From Chromobacterium sinusclupearum (lineage in GTDB: Bacteria; Pseudomonadota; Gammaproteobacteria; Burkholderiales; Chromobacteriaceae), in assembly GCF_002902845.1 (NCBI RefSeq), contig NZ_PPTF01000023.1:43743-90621 (forward strand): 46,879 nucleotides of DNA, written 5' to 3'. This document shows, one piece after another, positions 24,303-32,866 of this stretch. Each line of letters starts with the position of its first letter. Positions within the stretch are counted from its first letter, which is position 1. The position numbers were made by a program, and so were the translations under genes. Below the pieces are notes generated by a model. That model worked only from the letters and a program-made list of their open reading frames with translations. It was not told the origin of the DNA and ran no database searches.

Positions 24303-25715
24303 ATGTCCGATCTTACCTTTGCCGACCTAGGCCTGGCAGACCCCTTGCTGCGCGCCGTAGCCGATACCGGTTATACCACGCCCACGCCTATCCAAGCGCA
24401 AGCGATTCCGCAAGTGCTGCAAGGCGGCGACCTGCTGGCCGCCGCGCAGACCGGCACCGGCAAGACTGCCGGCTTCACGCTGCCGCTGTTGCAACTGTTG
24501 ATGCGTTCGCCCAGCCACCATGCCGGCCGGCCGCGCGCCCTGGTTTTGACCCCCACCCGCGAGCTGGCCGCCCAGGTGGAGGAGTCTGTCCGTACTTATA
24601 GCAAATACCTGCCTTTGAAGTCCTTGGTGATGTTCGGCGGCGTCAACATCAATCCGCAGATCAAGGCGCTGCGTTCCTCGGTGGACATCCTGGTGGCGAC
24701 GCCGGGCCGTCTGCTGGACCATGTCGGCCAGAAGACAGTGGACCTGTCCGGCGTGGAAATCCTGGTGCTGGACGAAGCGGACCGCATGCTGGACATGGGC
24801 TTCATCCACGATATCAAGAAGGTGCTGGCCAAGCTGCCGGCCAAACGGCAGAACCTGCTGTTCTCGGCCACGTTCTCCGACGAGATCAAGGCGCTGGCCG
24901 ACAAGCTGCTGGATAACCCCAAGCTGGTGGAAGTGGCGCGCCGCAATACCACCAACGAGCTGGTGACGCAGAAGGTACACCTGGTTGACCGCGATAAGAA
25001 GACCGATCTATTGATCCATCTCATCCGCGAGCACAATTGGTTCCAGGTGCTGGTGTTCACCCGCACCAAGCACGGCGCCAACCGCCTGGCGGAGAAGCTG
25101 GACAAGATCGGCATCTCGGCCGCCGCCATCCACGGCAACAAGAGCCAGAACGCGCGTACCCGCGCCCTGGCTGACTTCAAGAGCGGCGAGCTGCAGGTGC
25201 TGGTGGCGACGGACATCGCCGCGCGCGGTCTGGACATCGACCAGCTGCCGCACGTGGTCAACTTCGAGCTGCCTAACGTCCCGGAAGACTATGTGCACCG
25301 CATTGGCCGCACCGGCCGCGCCGGCACGCCGGGCGAAGCGCTGTCGCTGGTGTGCGTCGACGAGTTCAACTTCCTGCGCGACATCGAAAAGCTGATCAAG
25401 ATGTCGATCGAGCGCTTCACCGTGCCGGGCTATGAGGCCGACCTCAACGTCAAGCCGGAGCCGATTCCGATGGGAGGCGGCGCGCGCGGCCGCGGCCAGG
25501 GACAAGGCCGTGGCGGCCAAGGACAGGGACGCAGCCAACAGCCGCGCAACCCGGCGTCCAAACCGCGCCATCAAACCGAAAGCAAGCCGGCCGGCCATGG
25601 CCGCACCGGCGGTCCGCGCCAAGGACAGGGCCAAAACGCCCGTTCCGAAGGCAACCGCAGCGGCAAGCCCGCCGCGCCGAAAGCCGCGTTGTTCACGCCG
25701 CCGAAGAACCGCTGA
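24303..25715 (+). CDS. rhlE: ATP-dependent RNA helicase RhlE
   Basis: A 470-residue DEAD-box helicase. Q motif [12 protein letters not shown], Walker [10 protein letters not shown] (about 47-55), [35 protein letters not shown], then [15 protein letters not shown] and [10 protein letters not shown] are all intact. The C-terminus beyond residue 390 is a Gly-Arg-Gln-rich, disordered tail ([14 protein letters not shown]) that binds RNA in such enzymes. RhlE remodels RNA in ribosome assembly and degradosome work. ATG 24303 follows AGGAG; the upstream region of about 200 bases suggests a long leader. Confidence 0.94.
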   Translation: MSDLTFADLGLADPLLRAVADTGYTTPTPIQAQAIPQVLQGGDLLAAAQTGTGKTAGFTLPLLQLLMRSPSHHAGRPRALVLTPTRELAAQVEESVRTYSKYLPLKSLVMFGGVNINPQIKALRSSVDILVATPGRLLDHVGQKTVDLSGVEILVLDEADRMLDMGFIHDIKKVLAKLPAKRQNLLFSATFSDEIKALADKLLDNPKLVEVARRNTTNELVTQKVHLVDRDKKTDLLIHLIREHNWFQVLVFTRTKHGANRLAEKLDKIGISAAAIHGNKSQNARTRALADFKSGELQVLVATDIAARGLDIDQLPHVVNFELPNVPEDYVHRIGRTGRAGTPGEALSLVCVDEFNFLRDIEKLIKMSIERFTVPGYEADLNVKPEPIPMGGGARGRGQGQGRGGQGQGRSQQPRNPASKPRHQTESKPAGHGRTGGPRQGQGQNARSEGNRSGKPAAPKAALFTPPKNR

Positions 25716-25732
25716 GCCAGCATGCGGACGAC

Positions 25733-25761
25733 GCCCGGTGTAAATTACACCGGGCGTTTTT
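25733..25761 (+). terminator. Terminator after rhlE
   Basis: GCCCGGTGTAA (25733-25743) pairs with TTACACCGGGC (25745-25755), and GTTTTTC follows. The stem has a tiny central loop. Confidence 0.88.
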
Positions 25762-25860
25762 CATTGATGCGAATGGTATTGCCAGTTATTCTCACGAAGA
25801 GACTGTCCGCAGCATATAAAACAAACTGACAGCTCGTTCATTGCAGGAATCGGGAAAACA

Positions 25861-26652
25861 ATGCGATACCACGGCATGCTGCTGGGTATCCTGAGCTGGG
25901 TTGCGCTGCTGGCGACTCCAGTTGAGGCTGCCCCGCGCCTCAAGATCACCCTGTCCAATCAGGAATGGCCGCCGTATATGGGCCAGGAGCTGCCTTACGA
26001 CGGGATACTGTCGCGGCTGGTGAAGGAAGCCTTCGCCCGCGGCGGCGTTGACGTCGCTTTCCGCTATTACCCCAACAACCGCACCTTGCAATCGGCCCGC
26101 AACGGCCAGGTGGACGGCAGCTTCGGCTGGGCGCCGACGGCGGAGCGCAAGCGCGACTTGTTGTATACGCTGCCGGTGCTGTCGGCGCGCATGGTGTTCT
26201 TCCAGCGCAAGGAGCGCCCCTTGGCGTGGAGCCGCTGGAGCGAACTGAAGGGCGCGCGGGTCGGCATCACCGTCGGCAATTTCTATTCCGACGATTTCGA
26301 CGCCCAGGTCAAGAATGGCACGTTGACGGTGGATAACGCGCCGGACGATCTGATCAATCTGCGCAAATTGATAGCCGGTCGCATCGACCTGTTTCCCATC
26401 GACCAGGAGGTGGGCAAATATCTGATCGCCCACCACTTCAGTCCGGCGCAGGGGGCGGTGCTGGAGGCGCAGAACAAGACGTTCTGGGCGGCGCCGCTGC
26501 ATGTGGTCATCTGGCGCAAGCATGCGCGCGGACCGGAGCTGGTGGAGCGTTTCAACCGCGGCTTGAAGGCCTTGCAGGACAGCGGCGACTTCGAGCGCTT
26601 GCTGCAGGAGACGCGCGAGGCCTGCCTGCAGCCGCGCAGCGTGGCGCCGTAG
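25861..26652 (+). CDS. Periplasmic solute-binding protein, amino-acid (SBP_bac_3) type
   Basis: A 263-residue protein with a signal peptide (cut near VEA, about residue 23). ITLSNQEWPPYMGQELPYDG and YPNNRTLQSARNGQVDGSFG are the ligand-pocket regions of the type 3 solute-binding family. It ends at VERFNRGLKALQDSGDFERL, the usual C-terminal helix. No ABC permease is next to it, which is common for free-standing members that may act in sensing. It reads away from the rhlE terminator, and is convergent with the acetyltransferase gene. Confidence 0.87.
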   Translation: MRYHGMLLGILSWVALLATPVEAAPRLKITLSNQEWPPYMGQELPYDGILSRLVKEAFARGGVDVAFRYYPNNRTLQSARNGQVDGSFGWAPTAERKRDLLYTLPVLSARMVFFQRKERPLAWSRWSELKGARVGITVGNFYSDDFDAQVKNGTLTVDNAPDDLINLRKLIAGRIDLFPIDQEVGKYLIAHHFSPAQGAVLEAQNKTFWAAPLHVVIWRKHARGPELVERFNRGLKALQDSGDFERLLQETREACLQPRSVAP

Positions 26653-26659
26653 GGAGCGC

Positions 26660-27532
26660 TTATATCGGCACCGCCAGCGTATGGCGGTAGACATGTCTGC
26701 GGCAGGTCTCGACAAAGCCAAGCTTGCGATGCAAGGCCAGCGAGCCGGCATTGCAGTCGGCGACTAGCGCTTCCATGGCTTCGATGCCCCGTGACTGCAA
26801 CGCGATTGCTGCCACCGCGTACATTGCGGCGGCGATGCCCTGTCCGGTGTCGCGCGGATCGACGCCTACCGCCTCCACCTGTCCCGCAGCGCACGCCAGT
26901 AGAAAGGCTCGGTAGCTGCCATCCGGCGCCGCCCACACCTGGCTGGCGGCGTCATCGGCGCTTAGCCAATCCTCCCTCAGTTTTTCCGGGGAGTGGTACG
27001 GCACATGCGGAACCTCAGCGAAGCAGCGCGCGAACAATGCGGCTAGTCTGGTCCAATCCACTGCCATGGTCTCGACACGCTTCCATTCTTTTGGCATGGG
27101 GCGAGGCAAGATGGCGGCGCTCGGCGCGCTCAGCGTCAGAAAATCAAAGTGCGGCTGGAAACCATGCGCCAGCAAGGCGGCATGCTTGCCTTGCTCAGTG
27201 TCTGCGGCGCTGACGTGGACGAAGCGCGCGCCAGCCACGGCGGCTTCTTGCAGCAGCGTCTCAATCAAACCGTCCAGCGCGGGGCGATTGGCGGCTAGCA
27301 GGGGCCCGCCATAGAGTTCGCCGTTGCGCGGCACATTGGCGGCGACCCAGCCGACCACGCCGGCCGCTTTGCCACGCTCCAGCCAAACCCGAACTTGCTC
27401 GCCGTTGCCGCGCATCGGGTCATTCAGCAGGTTGCGCAGATCGTCGATCTGTCCGGCATCGGGCTTGGGCGCGCGCAACGCCGCCAGCACGCGCAGCCAG
27501 CGCTCTTCATATCGATAGGGACCGTTATGCAT
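26660..27532 (-). CDS. Tandem GNAT acetyltransferase
   Basis: A 290-residue protein with two GNAT-like halves: a degenerate N-terminal one (about 1-140; GKAAGVVGWVAANVPRNGEL) and a C-terminal one with VEAVGVDPRDTGQGIAAAMY, an acetyl-CoA loop, and CNAGSLALHRKLGFVETCRR. Such tandem forms include mycothiol synthase-like proteins, but no specific substrate can be assigned. The start at 27532 has a weak ribosome site, and an in-frame ATG upstream is possible. It lies 34 bases downstream of the TetR gene on the same strand, so the two are likely one operon. Confidence 0.8.
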   Translation of the reverse strand: MHNGPYRYEERWLRVLAALRAPKPDAGQIDDLRNLLNDPMRGNGEQVRVWLERGKAAGVVGWVAANVPRNGELYGGPLLAANRPALDGLIETLLQEAAVAGARFVHVSAADTEQGKHAALLAHGFQPHFDFLTLSAPSAAILPRPMPKEWKRVETMAVDWTRLAALFARCFAEVPHVPYHSPEKLREDWLSADDAASQVWAAPDGSYRAFLLACAAGQVEAVGVDPRDTGQGIAAAMYAVAAIALQSRGIEAMEALVADCNAGSLALHRKLGFVETCRRHVYRHTLAVPI

Positions 27533-27566
27533 GATTTTGCCGGAAAAAAGCAAAATCATGACATTG

Positions 27567-28133
27567 CTATTTTGACGCGACAAGCCTTTCGCGCGCCTGT
27601 TGCAGCAGCTGTTGAGACAGTGCCGCATCGTCTATCAGCCGCGCCAGCGACAGGCTGCCCACCATCATGGCTAGGTCGGCCAGCGCGCTATCCGGTTGGC
27701 CGTCGCGCTGCCTGGCGTGCGCCAGCGTGGCCAGTATCGCCTCCAGCTCGCCGGCGACCCGCTGGCGGACAGTGACGCCCTGGCGCGCCAGCTCGCCGGC
27801 CAGCGCGGCCAGCGCGCAGCCGGAGTCGGGCAGATCGCGGTGGGCCGGGCTGAGGTAGTCGCTGGCCAGCGCCGCCATGCATTCGCCCGGCGCCGCCTGC
27901 TCCAGCAGTTGCCGCCAGTGTTGGTTCAGCTGTTGCAAGGCCTGGCTGCAGGCGGTGGCCACCAGTTGCTCCTTGCTGTCGAAATGGGCGTAGAAGCCGC
28001 CATGGGTCAGGCCGAGGTCGGCCATCAGGTTGGCGATGCCCACGCCGGCCAAGCCTTCGGCGCGGAAACGCAAGGCCGCCATCGCCACGATGCGCTGGCG
28101 GGTCTGGGTCTTGTGTGCGTCTGGATAGCGCAT
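27567..28133 (-). CDS. TetR-family transcriptional repressor
   Basis: A 188-residue protein. The N-terminal 60 residues hold the TetR helix-turn-helix: RQRIVAMAALRFRAEGLAGV then LMADLGLTHGGFYAHFDSKE. The C-terminal ligand domain is unassigned but similar to that of regulators of efflux or oxidoreductase genes. A 24-base near-palindrome begins 15 bases upstream of its start, a likely self-operator. The tandem GNAT gene follows in the same operon. Confidence 0.9.
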   Translation of the reverse strand: MRYPDAHKTQTRQRIVAMAALRFRAEGLAGVGIANLMADLGLTHGGFYAHFDSKEQLVATACSQALQQLNQHWRQLLEQAAPGECMAALASDYLSPAHRDLPDSGCALAALAGELARQGVTVRQRVAGELEAILATLAHARQRDGQPDSALADLAMMVGSLSLARLIDDAALSQQLLQQARERLVASK

Positions 28134-28147
28134 GCTTGCTCCAGGGT

Positions 28148-28171
28148 TTCATATGATTGCCATCATCTGAA
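28148..28171. promoter_or_regulatory. Candidate operator of the TetR repressor
   Basis: TTCATATGAT at 28148-28157, a TGCC spacer, and ATCATCTGAA at 28162-28171 form an inverted repeat with 9 of 10 matching positions. It lies directly upstream of the TetR start at 28133, as expected of an autorepressor site. Confidence 0.65.
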
Positions 28172-28342
28172 CAATACCAAGCGGAATCAGCAAGATAAAC
28201 CGCAAGCTGCATGCCGATGCGACACGGCAATAGTCCTTCACAGGATAAGGCGGCAATTTGATGGATTTGCCGGCTTTTCAAGACTAATCTGAGATGCATA
28301 ATCAGGCGCGGCGACGGCCCGCCCATACAGGATGGAGTCGAG

Positions 28343-30253
28343 ATGTCGGTTCGCGATGCGGCTTGGCGCAGCTGGGGGGCGTTGGCTGTTTTACAGGCGG
28401 CGGTAGCCGCGGCCTGCGCGCTGTTCGCCGCGCTGTTGGCAGCGTGTCTGCCGTCGCCATATTCCCACTGGCTGCAGCTGGGCTTGCCGCTGGCGTTGGC
28501 CATGCTGTTGCGTCTGGGGCGGCGAGTCTGGCCAGGTCTGGCGCTGGGTTTGCTGTGGCTGGCGTGGGGCGAGCCGGGGCTGCTGCTGGCCGAGCGGCTG
28601 TTGCTGGCCGCCAGCGGCCTGGCTGCGGCCTTGTTCAGCGCCTATCTGCCGCCGCGGCGGAGTCGGCCCTTTTTCCGTCAGGCCGATGTGCTGGCCTTTC
28701 TGGCTGGGCCGGTGGCGCTGGGCAGCCTGCTGGCGGCGTTGGGCAGGGTCTTTGTGCTGTTGCCTGCTTACCGGCACCAGCTGCCGGAACTGGCCTGGGC
28801 ATTCGCGCGGGTCTGGCTGGGCGATGCCGTGCTGCTGCTGACGCTGGCGCCGATTCTGCTGCTGGCCGGCCGCACCGAGCGCTCATGCGGCGGCGGGGCC
28901 TGCTGGCGCGAGACTTCGCTGGTGGCCGGCGCCACGCTGTCGCTGGCGGCGCTGGTGTGCTGCGCGCTGCCCGGGCGCGGCGGCCACTACGCCATTCTGC
29001 CGTACCTTTTCATCATGCTTTTGCTGTGGCTGGCTTTCCGCAGCCAGCTGCTGCTGGCGCACGTGCTGGCCCTGGCGATTGTCGCGCTGGCCTTGGCGGG
29101 CATCCGTTTCGAGGCCGGCGCGCTGGCCATCGCGCCGACCATCGATGAGTCGCTGCTGAATGTGGCGCTGCTGGGCCTGGTGCAGTCGGTGACGCTGCTG
29201 GTGTTCGGCGCTTTGCTGGAAGAGCGGCGCCAAGTGGAGCGCAACCTGTTGCAGGCCAACCAGTCGCTGGAAGCCAAAGTCGGCGAACGGACCAGCCAGT
29301 TGGTGGAGAGCGAGGCCCGCTTGCGGCTGATGGCGGATGCGGCGCCATTTCCCCTGGCGATGAACCGGCTGGCCGGCGGCGAGCTGATCTATGCCAACGA
29401 GCGCGCAGAGGAGCTGTTCGGCACCCATCTGCATCCATCGCGCGCGCTGCGGGTGCAGGATTTCTACGTTAATCCGCAAGAGCGGGAGGATGTGGCGCAG
29501 GCGTTGCGCGTCAACGGCCGGGTGGCGGACCGGGAGGTCAAGCTGAAAAACGCGCAGGGGCGAGAATTCTGGGCGCTGATTTCCTGTTCGGTGGTCAAGA
29601 GCGACAAGGTTTGGTATGCCATCAACGGCATCAACGACATCAGCGAGCGCAAGCGGCTGGAGCAGAATCTGCGCGATGCCAATGCCTCGCTGCGCCGCAA
29701 GGTGGAGGAGATCGAACGGCTGCAGCAGGGGCTGCGCGACCAGGTGCTGCGCGATCCGCTGACCGGCCTGTTCAATCGCCGTCACCTCGATGACATCCTG
29801 CCGCGGGTGCTGGATCACATGCTGGCGCTGCACCGCGACGTGGCGGTGTTGATGGTGGACGCCGACCACTTCAAGCGCGTCAACGACACCTACGGCCATC
29901 GCTGCGGCGACGCGGTGCTGACCGCGCTGGGGGCGTATCTCAGCGATCACTTCCGCAGCGGCGACATTGTCTGCCGTTATGGCGGCGAGGAATTCTTCGT
30001 GCTGCTGCCGGGGGCCTCGCTGGACGCGGCTTTCGCCAAGGCGCAACAGCTATGCGAGGCGGTGCGCGCCATGGAGATAGACGCGCTGGGCCATACCTTG
30101 TCGGTGACGCTGTCCATCGGCCTGGCGCTGTGCCCGCTGCATGGCGAAGACGCCGAGAGCGTGGTGCTGGCGGCGGACGAGGCGCTGTACCAAGCCAAGC
30201 AGCAAGGGCGCGACCGCGTTTGCGTCGCCGCGCCGATCCAGATGCTGTCCTGA
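28343..30253 (+). CDS. Membrane diguanylate cyclase (MASE1-PAS-GGDEF)
   Basis: A 636-residue protein. The first 300 residues carry about eight hydrophobic segments of MASE1 type. A short coiled coil (LLQANQSLEAKVGERTSQL) leads to a PAS domain (about 325-440, MADAAPFPLAMNRL, ISCSVVKSDKVWYAINGI), then a second coiled coil and a GGDEF domain: DPLTGLFNRRHLDD, DADHFKRVNDTYGH and the active-site CRYGGEEFFVL. It makes cyclic di-GMP from two GTP in response to a signal from the membrane or PAS domain. No EAL domain follows. RBS GGATGGAG before ATG 28343 is good. Confidence 0.92.
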   Translation: MSVRDAAWRSWGALAVLQAAVAAACALFAALLAACLPSPYSHWLQLGLPLALAMLLRLGRRVWPGLALGLLWLAWGEPGLLLAERLLLAASGLAAALFSAYLPPRRSRPFFRQADVLAFLAGPVALGSLLAALGRVFVLLPAYRHQLPELAWAFARVWLGDAVLLLTLAPILLLAGRTERSCGGGACWRETSLVAGATLSLAALVCCALPGRGGHYAILPYLFIMLLLWLAFRSQLLLAHVLALAIVALALAGIRFEAGALAIAPTIDESLLNVALLGLVQSVTLLVFGALLEERRQVERNLLQANQSLEAKVGERTSQLVESEARLRLMADAAPFPLAMNRLAGGELIYANERAEELFGTHLHPSRALRVQDFYVNPQEREDVAQALRVNGRVADREVKLKNAQGREFWALISCSVVKSDKVWYAINGINDISERKRLEQNLRDANASLRRKVEEIERLQQGLRDQVLRDPLTGLFNRRHLDDILPRVLDHMLALHRDVAVLMVDADHFKRVNDTYGHRCGDAVLTALGAYLSDHFRSGDIVCRYGGEEFFVLLPGASLDAAFAKAQQLCEAVRAMEIDALGHTLSVTLSIGLALCPLHGEDAESVVLAADEALYQAKQQGRDRVCVAAPIQMLS

Positions 30254-30291
30254 GGCCGGCGCGCGCCTGCCGCGCGTGCTACCATCGCTGC

Positions 30292-30996
30292 ATGGAACTC
30301 TATCGACTGTTGCAACAACAAGGCTTTGGCGGCCGCAAGGAGTGTCGCCAGCTGATCGAATACGGCCTGGTGCAAGTGAATGGCGAGGTGGTGGACAACT
30401 ACCGCGCCCAGTATGAGCTGGCCGACATCGCCAGCCTGGTGGTGGACGACGAGCCGTGGCCGCTGGTGATAGGCCCGCTGTATCTGCTGCTGCACAAGCC
30501 GGCCAATTACGAAACCTCGCACAAGCCGCAGTGCCATCCCAGCATCTACCGCCTGCTGCCGGACCAGTTTTCCAATCTGGACCTGTCGGCGGTGGGGCGG
30601 CTGGATGTGGACACCACCGGCCTGATCCTGCTGTCCAACGATGGGCAGTTCATCCACGCCCTGAGTTCGCCGAAGAAGCTGGTGCCCAAGGTTTACCGCG
30701 TCACGCTGAAGCACGAGGCCACGCCGGAGCTGATCGCCAAGCTGCAGAGCGGCGTCTACCTCAACGACGAGGCGCGCGAGTTCGCCGCCGACAGCATCGA
30801 GCAGATCGACGCCCACACCATCCTGCTGACCATCACCGAGGGCAAGTACCACCAGGTGAAGCGCATGGTGGCGGCGGCCAGCAACCGCGTCGAGGCGCTG
30901 CACCGCGAAAGTCTGGGCGCGATTGTCCTGGGCGACCTGCCGGTGGGCGAATGGCGGCATTTGACTCGCGCAGAATTGGCGGCCTTCGGCTTCTGA
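30292..30996 (+). CDS. rsuA: 16S rRNA pseudouridine(516) synthase
   Basis: A 234-residue protein with an S4 RNA-binding N-terminus (LLQQQGFGGRKECRQLIEYG) and the RsuA/RluB catalytic motif GRLDVDTTGLILLSND with the aspartate in RLD. The LLHKPANYETSHKPQCHPS segment is the usual second motif. RsuA makes pseudouridine 516 in 16S rRNA. ATG 30292 is 38 bases after the cyclase stop, so the two may be cotranscribed. The product matches the family length. Confidence 0.9.
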   Translation: MELYRLLQQQGFGGRKECRQLIEYGLVQVNGEVVDNYRAQYELADIASLVVDDEPWPLVIGPLYLLLHKPANYETSHKPQCHPSIYRLLPDQFSNLDLSAVGRLDVDTTGLILLSNDGQFIHALSSPKKLVPKVYRVTLKHEATPELIAKLQSGVYLNDEAREFAADSIEQIDAHTILLTITEGKYHQVKRMVAAASNRVEALHRESLGAIVLGDLPVGEWRHLTRAELAAFGF

Positions 30997-31014
30997 CAGA
31001 AGCGGAAACGCAAC

Positions 31015-31046
31015 AACGGCGGGAAGCCTGGCTCCCCGCCGTTTTT
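31015..31046 (+). terminator. Terminator after rsuA
   Basis: AACGGCGGG (31015-31023) pairs with CCCGCCGTT (31035-31043), followed by TTTTT. The stop of the convergent quinone-reductase gene lies at its 3' edge. Confidence 0.8.
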
Positions 31047-31867
31047 CATGGCTCCGCGCTTGCCGCGGCAAGCGGCCGCGGCGCGTCGTTGCGCGGGGCG
31101 GCCACATGCGCCCAGATGCCGGAGATATCCGGCGCGACATGGTCGGCCAGACTATGGTCGTCCGGATAATCGCCGCCGTTCTGGCGGCGGAACGGAATCG
31201 GGGCCTCGTCGAACAAGCCGGCCAGCCGGCGTCGCCAGTGCTTCAGCTGGTCTGCCACTTCCTCCCGGCTCAGATGGTTGACGCCGTACACTGCGTGGAT
31301 GGGCAGCACGTCCATGCCTGGGTAGAACAGGCAGCCATGGGTCACCGGAAACAACAGCTCCTTTAACGGCCCATTGATGCCGCGCAGGCCGTAGTCTTGC
31401 TCGCCGCCGCCCACCATCGCCGCCAGCAACGCGCGCTTGCCCTTGAGCAGGCCGTCGCCGTAGCGCAGCCGGTTGCCCTGGCCCTGATAGCCGTAGCCGA
31501 AACCATAGGCGTAAACGCGCTCGAACCAGCTCTTGAGAATGGCCGGGATGCCATACCACCACAGCGGAAACACAAAGATCACCGCGTCGGCGGCCAATAG
31601 CTTGCGCTGCTCCTCCGCCACATCGGGCGGCTGCGTGCCGGCGGCGTAGGCGTGGCCGGATTCGGCGATGAAGGACAGGCGCTCGGGATCGGCGCGGTCC
31701 GGAAAGTCATCGGCGTCCAGCACCGCTTTCCAGCGCATGCCGTACAGGTCTGACTGCAGGACGCGATGACCGTTGCGGCTCAGGGTGTCGATGGCGACAT
31801 CGACGAAACTACGGGTCAGCGAGGTTGGTTCAGGCTGGGCGTAGACCAGCAGGACGGTGCGGCTCAT
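31046..31867 (-). CDS. NAD(P)H:quinone oxidoreductase, flavodoxin_2 family
   Basis: A 273-residue flavoprotein. LLVYAQPEPTSLTRSF is the N-terminal FMN/FAD-binding loop, FVFPLWWYGIPAILKSWFER the quinone-reductase signature, VGGGEQDYGLRG a further family segment. Such enzymes (like MdaB, KefF or NQO1) reduce quinones by two electrons and protect against redox stress. The C-terminal 40 residues after IPFRRQNGGDYP extend past the usual length. It is divergent from a LysR gene, the usual arrangement for an inducible oxidoreductase. Confidence 0.86.
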   Translation of the reverse strand: MSRTVLLVYAQPEPTSLTRSFVDVAIDTLSRNGHRVLQSDLYGMRWKAVLDADDFPDRADPERLSFIAESGHAYAAGTQPPDVAEEQRKLLAADAVIFVFPLWWYGIPAILKSWFERVYAYGFGYGYQGQGNRLRYGDGLLKGKRALLAAMVGGGEQDYGLRGINGPLKELLFPVTHGCLFYPGMDVLPIHAVYGVNHLSREEVADQLKHWRRRLAGLFDEAPIPFRRQNGGDYPDDHSLADHVAPDISGIWAHVAAPRNDAPRPLAAASAEP

Positions 31868-31914
31868 GGGGGCTCCGTGGCATCAGATCAAGGTGGCCGC
31901 AGTGTGGCCGGATA

Positions 31915-31939
31915 TGATAGATAAGTGAAATTGATAGAT
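31915..31939. promoter_or_regulatory. Direct repeat in the LysR/quinone-reductase divergent region
   Basis: TGATAGAT occurs at 31915-31922 and 31932-31939, 17 bases apart, in the 93-base space between the two divergent genes. It may be part of the LysR binding site; the weak match to a T-N11-A site makes this tentative. Confidence 0.35.
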
Positions 31940-31960
31940 TTCTTGCTAGCTATTCATCCT

Positions 31961-32866
31961 ATGGATACCAAACGCCTCGATCTGAATCTGCTGCAAACGC
32001 TGGAAGCGCTGCTGGAAGAAGGCAATGTCACCCGCGCCGCCGCGCGGCTGCACTTGAGCCAGCCGGCGGTCAGCGCGCAATTGGCCAGGCTGCGCGCGCA
32101 ATTCGGCGATCCGCTGCTGATTCCGGCGCCGCGCGGCATGCGGCCGACCGCCAAGGCCGAGGCGCTGCTCGCGCCCCTGCGCGATGCCTTGCGCCAAGTG
32201 CGCGACATGCTGGCATCGCATCAGGATTTCGATCCCGCCACGGCACACATGACTTTGAACATCGCCTGCACCGACTACGCCCAGGCGGTGGCGGTGATTC
32301 CGCTGCTGCGGCGCTTGCGCGAGGCCGCGCCCGGCATCCGCGTGGCGGTGCGCAATCTGGAGCCGGCCCGGCTGCTGGCGCAGACCGAACGCGGCGAAGT
32401 CGATCTGGCGCTGATCAGTCCCGATTGCGCGCCGGACAGCCTGCACGCCAGATTCTTGTTCGATGACCGCTATGTGCTGATCGGCCGCCACGGTCATCCG
32501 GCGCTGCAAGGCGAAGTGACGCTGGAGCATTATTTGACGCTGGAGCATGTAGTGGTGTCGCTGGGCACGGGCGATTTCTCCACGACGGTGGATGCGGCGC
32601 TGGCGGAGAGAGGCGTAGCGCGGCGGGTGGCGCTGTCGGCCGCGTCCTTCTTGCTGGTGCCGGAAATCGTCGCCCAGACCGATTGCGTCGCCTTGCTGCC
32701 GGAACGCTTGGCCTTGGCCTGCCGCGAACGCGTGCAGCTGCGGGAGTGCCCGTTTCCGCTGCGCCGCTTCGACGTGGCCATGGCGTGGCACGAGCGTAGC
32801 CACGGCCATCCTGGCTTGTGTTGGTTGCGCGGCGAGCTGGCTGGCTTGATGGGTGCAGAGGTTTAG
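31961..32866 (+). CDS. LysR-family transcriptional regulator
   Basis: A 301-residue protein. The N-terminal winged helix (MDTKRLDLNLLQTLEALLEE, AARLHLSQPAVSAQLARLR) is typical of LysR regulators of the NodD/SyrM-like group; residues 95-300 form the inducer-binding domain. Position opposite the quinone reductase suggests that it controls that gene and itself in response to a quinone-like compound. ATG 31961 begins the HTH; the GTG at 31925 is also open. Its stop overlaps by four bases the stop of the convergent AcoR gene. Confidence 0.88.
   Translation: MDTKRLDLNLLQTLEALLEEGNVTRAAARLHLSQPAVSAQLARLRAQFGDPLLIPAPRGMRPTAKAEALLAPLRDALRQVRDMLASHQDFDPATAHMTLNIACTDYAQAVAVIPLLRRLREAAPGIRVAVRNLEPARLLAQTERGEVDLALISPDCAPDSLHARFLFDDRYVLIGRHGHPALQGEVTLEHYLTLEHVVVSLGTGDFSTTVDAALAERGVARRVALSAASFLLVPEIVAQTDCVALLPERLALACRERVQLRECPFPLRRFDVAMAWHERSHGHPGLCWLRGELAGLMGAEV

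Noticed and set aside
11682..29065. Other CACGTG sequences (11682-11687 and 29060-29065) as further parS sites.
   Set aside because: Their flanks do not match the parS arms beyond the central six bases, so they are chance hits.
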